From Ricordea florida (lineage: Eukaryota > Cnidaria > Anthozoa > Corallimorpharia > Ricordeidae), in NCBI GenBank assembly GCA_949710005.1, contig OX453273.1, positions 3,778,706 through 3,842,705 of the forward strand: 64,000 nucleotides of DNA, written 5' to 3'. Below the pieces are notes generated by a model that saw nothing but the letters and a program-made list of their open reading frames with translations, did not search any database and was not told where the DNA came from. Position numbers and translations under genes: made by a program. Below, piece by piece: positions 12,196 to 25,900 of the stretch (positions are counted from its first letter, which is position 1; each line of letters starts with the position of its first letter).

Positions 12196-14305
12196 TTTAT
12201 AAATAACAAATTCAAGTACCTTTGCCATTTATAAATCGCACGATTGCCAAATTTGCTATTTATAAATCGTAAGATTGCCAACTTTGCGTTTTGTAAATCG
12301 CACGGTTACTAACCTTGCGATTTATAAATCGCAAGATTACACCGTGACTTCGCGATTTATCAATCGAAAACTAGCAAACTCTGCGATGTATAAATAACAA
12401 GAATCAGACATTAGCGATTTATAAATGTGATTTATAAATATATAAATCGCACATTTTGCAATATATAAATCGCATCTTTTGCGATTTAACAAATTGACCT
12501 CAGTTTTTTATGCGTCTGTCCTCTTATTGATGATAAATTGCGTCATAACATTGTCAAAGTGTTGTAGATCCACTCGCCTATCGGCTCGTGGATCTACAAC
12601 AAACTTTGACAATGTTATGACGCAATTTATCGTCAATAAGAGGACAGACGCATAAAAAACTGACGTCAATTTGTTAATTTTACAATAACAAAATGCGAAA
12701 AAGGTCAAATGAAGACTTAAATGAAAAGAAAACGCAAGTAAACAGCAAGTAAACTCGAAAAATGCTGAATTTTATTTAAATTGACGCAATCAAGGCGCAA
12801 CTATTCTCAATAACTTTTCTTGCCTTCTCATTGGCTTGTGACAACACGTATACAATTTGATTGGGTAAAAATCTGACTGTTTGACAGCTCACTTATCACG
12901 CGAAATACCTTGCATAAATTAAAATTTTATGTGTCTGTACTCTTATTGATGATAAAAATTAGCCAATCAGCACGCGAGAATTCGCTCAGTTATTGTAAAA
13001 ATATAAATCGCACATTTTGCGATGTAAAACCGCAAATTCAAGAAATTTATGCCTGCGGGCTCGTGGTGCACAATATTCGCGGGAAAACTATTCTTGTTGT
13101 TGATTATGAGAAGATTGAGAGGACTTGGCACGACTGCCGGCTCTCCTCTCCTCAGCCGTCTCAAGAGCAATATCTGAGACATTAAGTCCTCAGGAATCAG
13201 TAGAGCAAAGTGAGGCAATTTTATTTTGATTTATAGCGAATCGGTCTCAACTGTGCCATGCTGTCAATTTTTGGAGCTCGAGATCGGACTATCGGACTGG
13301 CCTTAACCCACCAACCGCTCCTTCTCAGGTTTGTTGGATTTCATGTTTATTTGTTTTGATTTATTGACAGTAGCTGAATTTCCATCAAACAAGCGCATAT
13401 TCCATCAAATCATATAGCTCGCAAACGCGTTGGACGTCAAAATGAAGTTCTGGACAAAGTGATTTTCAATGACATAGTTTTTAATAGTCTCAATTTGCTT
13501 TCGGTCTATCATTGCTGACCCAGATGTCATTGTATTCACAGGTGGGATGATTAAACTTTCCGCGATCAATGTAGTATTTCTATGGGGGGCTGGCTGTCCA
13601 CCCAATCAGCCCACACCCCTGAGTCCGCCGAAGATCTTCACTACATGGGTGGTGATCTCTGCTAGTTTAAATCTCCTCGAATTGGCTCAACTCGCTGATT
13701 TGTCTTATCGTTTTACATGTAGAATACCAATGCTTCCGATAATACTTAACTCACACTTCCTAACCAGGTATGGACATTTTTTTTGTTATCACATAACATT
13801 TGTTCATTTAACTTGGCTGTTTTACTAATTTGTCACTGATTTTTCTTTCGTTAATTTCGAGCTATATGATTTGATGGAAAACGTGCGATTTATATATTGT
13901 TAATTTACATATCGCAAAATGTGCGATTTATAAATCGCAAAAGATGCGATTTATATATTGCAAAATGTGCGATTTATATATCGCAAAATGTGCAATTTTT
14001 AAATCGCACATTTATAAATCGCTAATGTCCGATTCTTGTTATTTGTATATCGCAGAGTTTGCTACTTTGCGATTTATAAATCGCGAAGTGTGTAATCTTG
14101 CGATTTATAAATCGCAAGGTTAGTAACCGTGCGATTTACAAATCGCAAAGTTGGCAATCTTACGATTTATAAATCGCAAAGTTGGCAATCGTGCGATTTA
14201 TAAATCGCAAAGATGGCAATCGTGTGATTTAGAAATCGCAAAGATGGCAATCTTGCGATTCATAAATCGCAAAGGTACTTGAATTTGTTATTTATAAATA
14301 ACAAA
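12196..14305. mobile_element. Foldback-like element with subrepeat-array terminal inverted repeats
   Basis: The left end, 12196-12486, is an array of GCGATTTATAAATCGC-type palindromic words separated by short spacers (for example AAGATTGCCAACTTT). The right end, 13880-14305, is the reverse-complement array, finishing GGTACTTGAATTTGTTATTT against the left start AAATAACAAATTCAAGTACC. The arms are therefore about 290 and 425 bases and built of repeated 27-30 base units, as in foldback transposons. The interior holds a near-perfect hairpin (12486-12678) and about 1.2 kb with no recognisable transposase. Confidence 0.75.
12486..12678. repeat. Near-perfect 193-bp hairpin
   Basis: Arms of about 88 bases, 12486-12573 and 12588-12678, are almost exactly complementary around a 14-base loop. 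The apex reads GTTGTAGATCCACTCGCC and its mirror. The element is inserted at the inner edge of the left subrepeat array. Part of the arm (CTTATTGATGATAAA) recurs as a degraded copy at 12940-12957. Confidence 0.88.
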
Positions 14306-14500
14306 TAGACTGAAAGTCAGACTGAAAGTCAGACTAGAAAGTCAGTTGCATTTTTAAAATTTTAAATTCTAATTTTCTTTAAAAAAATTAATGTACTTTT
14401 TTAAAAAGAGTTTCGAATTGTTAAAATTTTAAATTAATTTTTTTTAGTTTTTTTTTAATTGTACTTTTCTTGATGCAAAGTTCCAAGCGCAAATAAGACT
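14300..14500. other. AT-rich low-complexity stretch
   Basis: Mostly A/T runs follow a doublet of GACTGAAAGTCA words at 14308-14342. Nothing coding is visible. Confidence 0.5.
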
Positions 14501-14699
14501 CTTTATACAATTTACGGTGATACAAATTAGACACATTGGTGACCGACTATCACGAAGAAACAACCACAGAAAAGGCTTCTTGAGCTCTAGACGTTATCTC
14601 GTAAAGTAGAAATAGAAAGCTTTATCAATACAGTGAAAAATTCTCCCAAACTATTTATAATGACTTTCAGTGAACATACTAATTTTTCTTGGACAATTT

Positions 14700-15035
14700 G
14701 AGACGCAATGAGGTTATCCCTATGTGAAGCGCCAACCCAAAGGCCAGACCACAACACCGGGTGCTACGTCCCCTACTCTTTACGATCAGTGTGTGGGTTC
14801 TTTTAACGTCCCACTAAGTTATCGTGAACAAGGGTTGTGAGACGGGACCTACGGCTTATCGTCCTTATCCGAAAGTCTAACCATTTGCAGATGTCATTAC
14901 AATGGCAGTACTTTCTCCTCAGTTATTTAAAGACCCTGAGTGTTGGTCCGGCCGGGGTTTGAACCCGCGACCTTCCGCACGGTAGTCCGGTGCTCTATCA
15001 ACTGAGCTAACCGGTCGGCGGTCAAAGTGGGCAAT
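14700..15035 (-). mobile_element. tRNA-derived SINE
   Basis: Reading the minus strand from about 15025, a tRNA-like head contains an A box (TTAGCTCAGTTGATAGAGC) and a B box (GGTCGCGGGTTCAAACCCC). The anticodon stem does not pair, so this is not a functional tRNA. The body that follows (GACATCTGCAAATGGTTAGA, then AGGTCCCGTCTCACAACCCT and AAAGAACCCACACA) is one I recognise as a SINE common in coral genomes. Its spurious translation around the B box (RKVAGSNPGRTNTQG) is a familiar false protein in coral gene sets. It lies between the foldback element and the 3' end of THNSL2. Confidence 0.85.
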
Positions 15036-15721
15036 CTAATAGATATAAAGTTCATTTGAGGACGCCATGTAACAACTTTCTCGGGGTCTTCTCGTGCGAT
15101 ACCCATGAACACAGGACAGTAACCGGCAAAAGAACAGTCTGTCGCCTTCATTCAATCACAGAACTGAAAACATACCTTAAATCCTCTACTGAGCCACCCA
15201 CTGCCACATATTTTAATTAATCTTTGACCAACCAACAGTGTTCAAAAATAATTTTATTTGTAACTTCTCAAAAAAATACATACCTTCTCAAGTAGACTTT
15301 CGTAAAACCACACTTCAGTTTATAACGTTTGAATTCGGGAGGAATAACGGAATAAGAATAACCAAATTATTTTGTTGGAATAATGGAATAATGCCATTTT
15401 ACCCCCCCCCCCCCCACGGAAATTATTTTTAAAATACCCAGAAATCAGTTTCACAGGCCATTTTATTCAGTAAGTTGATGAGATGCTTAAGTAAAATATA
15501 TATAAATTGAATAAGGAGATTTTTTTAAACGGAATAATATGTGGTTTTTTACTGCAATAATGAAAAAACGAAAATTTTCGAGCAGGAATAATGAAACCCT
15601 TCACCCCCACCAACACCTCACCCAACCTCCACCCCCACCCTACAGTGTTGGTACCTCAATCATTAATTTGAATGAGATCCTTTCATTGTTTTTCAGCACG
15701 GCTTATGTACAAAATTTCACA

Positions 15722-15953
15722 CTACCAAGAAAGTTTGGCTCGTCTCTCCTTAATCCCTTCAATTACATTTTTAACTATTTCTTCCCAGTCCTCTCCCTTC
15801 TTCATTTCTTTGTATCGGCAGGGACTGGATAACAGCTTCTCAAGCTGAGGTGGCAGCAGCATTTTTATCCCAGCAGCCTTCACGGCTTCTGGAAATTTGG
15901 CAGGACTGGCTGTAGCTACACAGATGGTTGGCACTTTCACGTTGTCAGTGCAT
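15722..15953 (-). CDS. THNSL2: THNSL2 exon 6 (stop codon)
   Basis: It encodes RCTDNVKVPTICVATASPAK, KFPEAVKAAGI and the C-terminus ending KLSW. ATASPAKFPEAV is a strong family signature. Acceptor TTTTTAAACAG. Confidence 0.94.
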
Positions 15954-18900
15954 CTGTTTAAAAAGATTGAAGGAAACTAAAATCAACAGCCTTAACTTAA
16001 AGTTAAAAATTAAACTACATTTAAGTTTGATCACAGGCATGAAAGAGTTAATTATTAATCACAATAATTATTGATAATTAACTTGTTGTCTGTTTAATTG
16101 TTGAACAGCACGCAAATTTTCTTTTTTTAAATAGAAAGTTTATTTCCTTGCCATATGAGAATATTAATGAAGATACTGATGATGTTTCATGGTTAGATGT
16201 GCAGTACAACAAACTAGATTGCTTCTAGGTTTGTTTTGTGGAGAGCATTAATTGTGACTTTTAAATTGTCTTTTCCTCTTTTGCCCGCCTCCAATAGCCC
16301 TCGCTAACTGCGGGCAAAGGCTCCATAAAGTTAGAATTTACGCTTAGATCTAATAAAGAAGAAGTTGCAGTTTCTTTATATAACTAAAACAAAAACACTA
16401 CTGTAGCCACAATGAACACACCACTTGTACTTATAGCTGGGTATTTTACTAAAACAAATTCAATCTGAACTGTAAAACTACGGAAAAAATACAAAGAAAT
16501 GCTTTTAGAAATGCTAAGATCGTGTTGCAATGAGAGTTAATGCAAACAATCGGGTTTAAAGGAGAAATAAATAACAGCAAAAAAGGCAAAATACACTTAA
16601 TACAGTAGTATGTACTTTGTCCAACTTTGTACATGATGGAACAGAAGAAAACCACGCTGAACGAGCAACAAATTAAACTTAATGAAGGAACGAGGTTCGA
16701 TCGAAACACAACCAAGCTTATAAATTAACCTAACTACAAAGGTCACATGACCCATAAAGCGTGAAACGCAAAACTAGCGCAAGCACTGGAACCGAACTGG
16801 GCTCTGTTACAACCACACTATGAAATTTATTTTCTTCTGTTAAAAAAAAAACAATTTCTTCTTCTCAAAAACAAAATTCACATCCTCCGTTTATTATCAC
16901 TGCTGATTTCAATATGTAAGAGACGTACCTTTGGCCCGTTTCAAACGTGAAACTTTCATGTGCCGAATCCAATGCTAATTAAGAAAATCTTTTGTTCCAA
17001 GTAATTTGCATTTTAAAATCGGCACATGAAAAGTTCGACGTTTAAAACGGGCCTTACAGGAACACTACTCAACCCAAGTCCACCCAAATAACTAACATGA
17101 TTAGATTTTTCAACCTTGATATGTTTTGTACAGTTACAGAGCAAATTATGGGCATCAAGTGAAATACAAAACATTTGCAGACATTCTATTGTCTTGATAC
17201 TCGATCAATAATTTGGCTCGTGCAGTTACACTATAAGTATTTTGATGTTCCAAGCCAAAAGAAAACATTATCAATTGGTACTTACTGGGCGCTTGAAACA
17301 CCCTAGTCAATAGCTTGCTGTTAAACATGCTCATTAAATGATACCAGCTGATAATTCACTGATGTTCTTGGTTTTATTCTACAATTACATGTATGCATTG
17401 TGTTGTAATAATGACATTTCCTATTGATTTTGAAAACATTAACATTTGCTCTTCTTTAATATTTTCAAACAGAATTTGTTTTAGGAGGAAAAACTACTCC
17501 CTTAACTGATTAAAAGCATGTGTACAATCAGTGTGACAAAAATACTTTACACAGAAACAGCATATACTTTAAGCTACTCAAATGGCTATGGGGTGCCATT
17601 ACTGCCAAAATTATTGTTTTATTATTAATAAAAAATAATTCCAAACAATAATAAACTGGTGCCTAATAATAAAACATTGTGCCTAATAATAATAAACTGG
17701 TGCCTAATAATAAAACATTGTGCCTAATAATAATTAACTGGTGCCTAATAATAAAAAAAATAACTCCAAACAATAATAAACTGGTGCCTAATAATAAAAC
17801 ATTGTGCCTAATAATAATTAACTGGTGCCTAATAATAAAAAAAATAATTCCAAACAATAATAAACTGGTGCCTAATAATAAAACATTGTGCCTAATAATA
17901 ATAAACTGGTGCCTAATAATAAAACATTGTGCCTAATAATAATTAACTGGTGCCTAATAATAAAAAAAATAATTCCAAACAATAATAAACTGGTGCCTAA
18001 TAATAAAACATTGTGCCTAATAATAATTAACTGGAGCCTAATAATAAAAAAAATAATTCCAAACAATAATAAACTGGTGCCTAATAATAAAACATTGTGC
18101 CTAATAATAATTAACTGGAGCCTAATAATAAAACATTGTACCTAATAATAATAAAACAATAATTTTGGCGGAACTGGCACCCCATAAATGGCCTACTGCA
18201 GGCCCGGCGGAGCCGGGGGGGCCGGGGGGGGGGCTTTAGCCCCCCCACTTTTGAGGAGGACGACATTTTATTTTGTTTAAGCCACAACTTTATACAAGCC
18301 TCGTCGGAAACTTTTCGCGTTTACGTATTTTTAACATTTTCTCAGGGTGTGCTTCCTTCCCACAGATGGGAAGCTTGTGTCCAAAAACCGCAGGTTAGCG
18401 TTGGAGACGGGAAGGCTGAGAAATAACCTCCAAAGTATTGCTGTAAGAATTAAAAGTACCTTTCAATTTACGCTTTATCCAGGCTAATTATTTCAAGAAG
18501 TATGTCGCGGAGAATGTTGTAAATACGATTTCCGAGACTCTAGATTTCAAAATTTTCTGGGGGAGGATGCCCCCCGACCCCCCTACCAACTCGCACCTCC
18601 GGCTCTCGTTTTCAGCCCCCCCACTTCAAAATACGCTCCGCCGTCCCTGTACTGATACTACCCCAGTCTTCTCTTGAAAACAGCATAGCAACATATGTTA
18701 CATCCAGCACCGAGAAAAACTAAAGCTGATTATTAATTCTGTATTTATTTGATATTCCTGTAAGTTAAGTAAAAGATTTGACCTTAGCAGTATAAATGCA
18801 ATTCTAGCAACAGTGGATTACATGATATGTCAAACATGCGATGAAGCATTTCATCACATATCAAACACTGAGAAGAGAACTGAAAATACAAAGTGCAGTG

Positions 18901-21900
18901 GAGTATTTTCGGCAAAAGTTGAGGTGTTTGATTTGTGATGATACACATGTATCAAGTGTCTGATATAGTTTCTCAAACGAAATTATTTTGGAAAGAGAAA
19001 TAAACAATGTAAAAAGGAGCCATGTTCCATCAGATATCCAAACAAATTCTCTTTTTTAGTTCTAACCACAGGGCAAATAACTTATTTATTTCAACCACAC
19101 TCAAAAACATTTGATAAATGCAACTCATCTTTTGGTAATAATAATTAGTCCAAATATTGTATTGAAAAACGTTCTATGTTTCGAAAATAGCAACTTTATT
19201 TACCTTCCATTCCAGACCCCTGCTACACCAACAGCTGTGTGTGGGCAAAGGAGGTACTGGTGCTGCTGCCAACATTTCTTCATTGTTGCCAGTGTTTCAT
19301 CACATGACACAGAACATGTGGAAATGACTTCATTAATCTGTAAAATGTTAAATATAATATCATTGTAAAACGTTCAATGTAATTCAAAAACTGGCTGACT
19401 CAATATTTTGTTTAGCCTACATCTTTCATTGTTGTTTGATAACATATTTCACTGATTCAGCATAAAAGGGACTGAATCTATTGAGGTACAGAAATTGAAG
19501 ACTCCAAAGCGAAACTATCATAAGCTTAAGTAACAATTTCTTGGGAAAAATTAAAAATAATCATATTAGCAGTATATAGCTAAAATTCTGCACGGGCTCT
19601 GTCATTTGTTACACTTGTAGGTAACCTGTGTCCTGTATTTGATTTTCCATTTTGGCATTCCACTTTTGTAGAGAAATACTGGGTATCCAAAAAAGCCATG
19701 ATTTTCCTGGCACCGGGGGCTGTTTGTTGATTACATGTAAGGGCGAGCAAGTCAACATTTTAGGCTCTGCTTTTGTTTATGAGTTGGGAACTCTATTCAA
19801 AAACATAGCTGATTATGAACAATATCATTCTTCAGTCAAGATCATAACATACAATAGTTGTGCTTTGGAGTCTTTAATGGTGCAAATAAACATAAAGAAA
19901 TGGAGCTGAAAATGGAAATTAATGTATGTGACATAGCTCTTCAGGGAGATAAAAAACAGCATGCATATAAAAATGTCCAGCATGTTAAGTGTTAAAGAAT
20001 TTTGTTGTTTACTAGTAACTCATACGGAGTGCAGATAATCAATTCAATTGGTGACTTACATCTTTTCTTAGTTCCTCTGGTATTCTCAAAGAGTTCTTTT
20101 CTTCAAATTCATTCATTAATGAGTCAACAACATCACACTTCATGCCAGAGAAGAAGTAAAATATCCGTTGCATGTTGTAGGGAACCTGATAAACATGAAA
20201 CAAAATAATTTACAATTAGGTCTTTTTCCACTTGTTTCCTTATTTCACAGTATCAATTAAATATTAAATGTATATAACTGAATCCAATCACTGATTGATG
20301 AACATTTTGAAACACAGCCATTTATTAAATCAGTACCGGGCACTTTTTACTAACATGTGCCCCCTCTGTAACAAAACTGTTTGCCGGCAGCTTACTATGA
20401 AAAAATAGATGTAATGTACCTGTGTTATAATTAAATACTGTTTGGTTTTTATAATCAAAGCTAACTTCTTCACTTGTCAGCAGGAACCCTGACGACAAAT
20501 TGCATACAGTGTTAGGTTATCACTATTAATATACACTTAATGTATGGTTCCGAGGGAAACAGTTAGTTTTGTTTCCCGAGAGTCCTGATGTTTCCCGAGA
20601 CGAAGTCGAGGGAAACATCAGGACTCGAGGGAAAACAAAACTAACTAGTTTCCCGAGGGACCATACATTAAGTGCTTTGTTATATATTTAGACTTTCCCT
20701 TAGCAAAAACAAGCAAACAAAGACGGTACAACTGGCGCGCGGGCAACAACTGCGCAATTGTTTCCCGGTCGGGATACATTTAAATTTGTTCAAGGGCACG
20801 TGACCAAGAATCAACCAATCACAGTGCTCGTTTTGTTGAATGAAAGTCTAGGTATATAACAATAATTATTATTTGAAAAGCTTTGTGGAAAAAGTTAAGG
20901 AAAAGGGGCAACATCTACAAAAGGACAAAATTGGTACTAAGGCTACAATTGCCCACCACTGTACTTTGTACTTACAGTACTGACGACTGACTGACTACTG
21001 ACTGACTAATAAAAAGTGAGTTTTTAAATGTATATATGTTATTTACCGGGCGGGAGGTCCGTATGGGAAAAAACTGTGCCCGAGGTCTTGAGTACGGCCC
21101 GAGGCCGAAGGCCGAGGGACGTACTCAAGACCAAGGGCACAGTTTTTTCCCATACGCACCGACCTAGACCGGTAAATAACTTATTTATTTTTTCTGTTTG
21201 TTTGCTTTTTTTTCAATTTGCCGCGAATAGCGCGGATAAAAATCCGGACCGTGGTCCATATCGTAAAAAGCTGGACCGGTTACGAGCGCGCGATTAGCCA
21301 ATCAGATTAGAGGATTTGGGATTCCAGCCCGCTGAGATGCTTCAGAAAAAAATAAAAAACAATATTATCAATCAATAGCCTTAGTAAGCATTAGTGGACT
21401 AATAAAATTTGGACAATATGACATGATTGCAAAGACATGGTTTCCTTCCCACCTCCAAAAAAAGGCTTTTTACCTGAGTATCCATAGCAGAGGACCAGGT
21501 ATAAGTGACACTGTCTTGTGGAATGAATTCACCTTTAGATATTGTTCGATGTGTGATGTCGTTATCATTGACTGCGAGAAGAAGCTTCACTGGCAGTCCC
21601 ATTTTATATGCAAGACAAGCAGCTGAAAAATAAATGGACAGTTTAAATTTCAGGTTGCAATACATAAATAATTATTAATTAGCATCATTGAACAATTTAG
21701 TAACTTTTTAACACTGTAATTTTTTTTTGACTAAGTTAGCCTTTTGCGATAATTTAGCTCCATAATTTTCTCAGGAGTGGTTGATAGCCAGACACCTAGA
21801 GTGGGAAACTAGATCGGTTTTACCAAATAAATAATGGAAACAAAATTGGTTATACAGGCCTTCTAACAGGGTGCGATAAAAAAATGCAAATTATGCGAAA

Positions 21901-22866
21901 TTTGCAGGGCAGATTATGCGATTACAGAGGCCAATTATGCGATAAATAATGAAGATTATGCAATTTTTTTCTGAGCAATTTTAAGCTTGTTTTATAAGGT
22001 TTCAGGATAAGAAAAACACTTTTTTGCTGCTCTTAAGGCATTTTGAATGCGTTTCTGCTTTATATGAAACAATTTTATTTTGCAAAACACAAAGCTTTAC
22101 TCAACCTCATTCCCAGGGTCCACTCCTACTCCGCATAATTAGTTCAAGGCGATAAAAAAATAAATTGTCGGCACGCATGTAAACAAAACACTGGCAACGA
22201 TCAGGAGCCCTGGATCAGGGTAATGGGCACCTGCAACAATAGAAATAATACCAAAATACTCGACGCATCCCGTTTCAAGCGATTTCTAAGACCCGGAAGA
22301 TCCAGAGATATTGTTTCTTGAGGAAATTGCGAACCGAATTTTACAAGTTTGTTCAATTCTCAATGGTTTTCAGTAGTTCTGAAAACTTGCTAATGGCACG
22401 CTGAAAAGTATTTTGTTAAGCAAAAACAAGGAATAAAGTCTTCTTTATGTATTATTTACGACAAGTGTTTCCACGACTCAATTACGAGAAATACGAGTTC
22501 AATTAAAAAATGCCTGAAAGGTTCAGAGCAATTTTCAAAGCGCTCCATCGCTTCAAATTTTGTTTGTTCTCTAACTATTTTGCATAACTTTCTTTTGTTT
22601 TTGTGTGCGGGTTATCTGCAAGTGCGTGTAATCATACGATCTCGTTTTTCCTTTTGGCAAAAATCACCCGTGGGGGTAATCCGCCGTGCGAGTAAACGGC
22701 CGGAAATTACAGCCATTCAGATTGGCTAATCTGAACAAGGGACCTGTTTGTGTTGCACCAATAGGCGACTCTTTAAGAATGAGACTCGTACCAGGTCCTT
22801 GACATTCAAAATAACGCCTTAACTTCGAATGAATACGAAATCGAAGGTGAAAGATTCTTTTTAGCC

Positions 22867-22903
<37 letters not shown>

Positions 22904-25900
22904 TTGCAGAAATTCCAAAGATGAGTAGCACATGCTGTCCACTCCATTTAGGTGAACACATTCTATTTTTTGAAACATCTCCATAACCACTGAGCATTTC
23001 ACCCTGAATTTTTTTCTCATATGCTATGAATAGTTATCCTCGATTTTGAAATAATAAAAATCGTATCTGCTTCAATTTTGTCCAAACGATAAAACGATAT
23101 TTTCGCAAAATACGGCCAAATTCACATGTAACGCGTAACATGAACATTGGCCGCGTAAGTTTTTTTACCGATCATTTAGCCGGTAATATCAAACAGAAAC
23201 CCAAGAAATTTCAGTTATAGTTCCTTCTAATAAAGACGAATACACACAGTAATTTTAAAATTCAACAGTTTATTACAAGTTGTCGTAAAATTGGACTTTC
23301 ACTCCGATCCTTCCATGTAACGCTTCCTCTTTATTGAAAGGCATTCTACATAAATAATGGGCATAGAGCTCTCTAAATCATGCCAGAAAGAAAAATAAAA
23401 TAATCACGATAATGGGCTTTATGTGATTGACCTGGTATCCAAATTTCAAGTCAAAATTTAAGATAATAAACCAATGAGACTACTTTGAAAAATGCTGAAA
23501 CAGTTTCTGTAACGCCGTTATGGCGTCCAAATGAAGCACAGACCCACCGCTTCTTGCAAATATTCTGCCGTAACTGAAGACAATATTGCACTTCCATCGA
23601 TCACTTCTCCTTGGGCATGTTATTACCTAGAACTGTGGTTATTTTCAATCGCTTTCAACCAATGAGACCAAAGATTTTTGGTTTTGAAGACGGCTGAAAC
23701 ATTTCTAACCATAATGCCGTGTGCACAAAGCGTAACGAAGCAAATCACAAGCTTGCTCCCTTCAAAAATCTCGCCACTATCGCTCGTCATAACTGCCACA
23801 AACTCCAACGTTTTTGCTTCGTCTTTCTACAAACAACAATTGGGGTGTCACCGTACCCAAGGGATTCTAAGGGGCTGTATTGTGCAACAAACAATAAAGC
23901 GTGACTTGAAAGCACGTGCGTGGCGAGCTAAGACAAAGGAATTTACAAACTCTCTCTTGTGCAGCATGAGGAAATTATAGCTTCACTGTGACCTGGCAAT
24001 GTTGTAATTTTTACTTAATAATACGCTTGAGTGAAGTTGTTGTAAATTTAAATCAATCTTTTACTTGTTCTGTAGATAAAAGTTCATGTTCTTTTTCGGT
24101 GTTACTAACTAACAGTCAAATCACAAATTTACCACGCCCACAAAGGATCATGGGTAAATGAAAAATAGCTATAAAAACATCATTTATGTAAAACATTTTC
24201 AAGTTTATGCTTCTTATTAACATTAAAAGCAAACATTACACAGAGAGACAATAAAAGAGCCATTTTTGAGTTGAAGCATTTTTTGACCTTTGTTACGCAA
24301 AATGGAGTGGAGACTGTGCTACTCATCAAAGAAACTTGTTGATTCATGCTTTATTTTATGAATGCTGTGCGTTATTTTTTGAATTATGCGATTTTTCGTG
24401 AATTGTGCGATCGGATGTGATTTGAGGTCGATTGTGCGAGATCGCACCATCGCATAACACCAGAAGGCCTGGTTATATGAAATAACCAATTTGAGTAAAA
24501 ATGGTTATTTATGATAATTTAACCGCTAAGCTACATTATCATAAATAATAGAAGTAAATCATAAGAAAATCCTCCCAAAATAGGTCAAATAATAAATTTA
24601 CAAACAGCGCCCCATAAACGTGCAGCATGCAACCATTGAGTTATAGACGCATGCTGGAGGCTGCTAAGCATGAAAGAAGCAAAAGCATTCTTTCATGCAA
24701 AAGCATTCTTTCAAAAGCATTCTTTCTTCTTGAGTGCTTAGCAAACCTCCCAAGTGCATCCATAACTCAATGGTTGCACAGCTGCTGTGTTTACCATTTC
24801 TTTTATATCATAAGACTTCACAACTTCATGGGTAAATGGCTTGCCTGTATTAGTCAATCATAGTGCACACTTTTCCAAAGCTACGTCATAAACTTAATTA
24901 TGATTTGAAGTTTGTTCAATACTCAATACATTGTATTGTATTCATTAATGATAGTCATATTCCGTCTGCATATTGAGAATTTTGTAAAATATAGGTTTTT
25001 AATTTTTTTTTGGTTGTTTTTGGTTGTTGTGTTCTGATCACTGTAAGTATTGTTTACAACTGTTAACATAGTTGGCACTATAAGTAAGTGAGTATTAGTA
25101 TATACTAAAACAGTGGATAGCGTTGAAGGTGCGCTCTGATTGGCTAGTCAAACGCCGAATATCCTGTGCTATTTACCCCCAAGCAACTCGCGAATTTTTC
25201 GCTCCGCTGCGTAAATATGGCGCCCCGGTTTGCATCCATGACAAGCGAAGAAATCATCCAAATTAACAACGAAGCAGTTCCTGAAAACTCCAAGAAAGCG
25301 ACTAAATTTGGCTTGGCCGTGTTCAGAGGTAATGGCTTATGTTTTTAACCTGGAGTTTATCGATAAAAACTAACGAGAAAGCATTTGTTTACAAATGCAA
25401 ATTCAATCTTGCGTAACCAAATTTGATGTCACTTGTTCACTTGAGAACCAAAATTGAATTATATTTTTTGCAGAATGCTTTCAAATACAGAAAGAATTTG
25501 CAACTCCATTTGAAAAAATGTCGCCACTAGAACTAAACATATTTTTTTTCCGTCAGCGAGAAAACGAGACTTACGGCAGTAATTACAACAAAAAATTCCT
25601 TACGGCGATCCGCGCTGCGTTGGATTGTCACTTGAGAAGTCCTCCATTTTCCAAGCCATTTTCTTTTTCTGGTGTAAATTATCTCACTGTTTTAGTATAT
25701 ATGTTGCAGTTAATTTTTGTTTTCAGTTAATTTTTATTTTGAACTAGATAATTTTTTTCTTCCTAGTTAGTTTTATTTTTAACTAGGTGATATTTTTTTA
25801 ACTAGGTGATATTTTTTTTTAACTAGGTGATATTTTTTTAAAAAAATACAGGTCACAGGTCATTGTTTTACCAATACAGAAAGCATCCTAAACATTCATT

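Noticed and set aside
12910..13218. 91- and 83-codon frames inside the foldback element
   Set aside because: No domain or coding pattern; both strands equally open.
14941..15021. tRNA gene
   Set aside because: A and B boxes are present but the anticodon stem does not pair and a SINE body follows.
14927..15151. 74-codon minus frame with RKVAGSNPGRTNTQG
   Set aside because: It is the translation of a tRNA-derived SINE around its B box, a common false gene.
17663..18145. Four 64-85 codon frames on both strands
   Set aside because: They are products of the 21-base minisatellite; composition is pure repeat (PNNNKLVPNNKTLCL).
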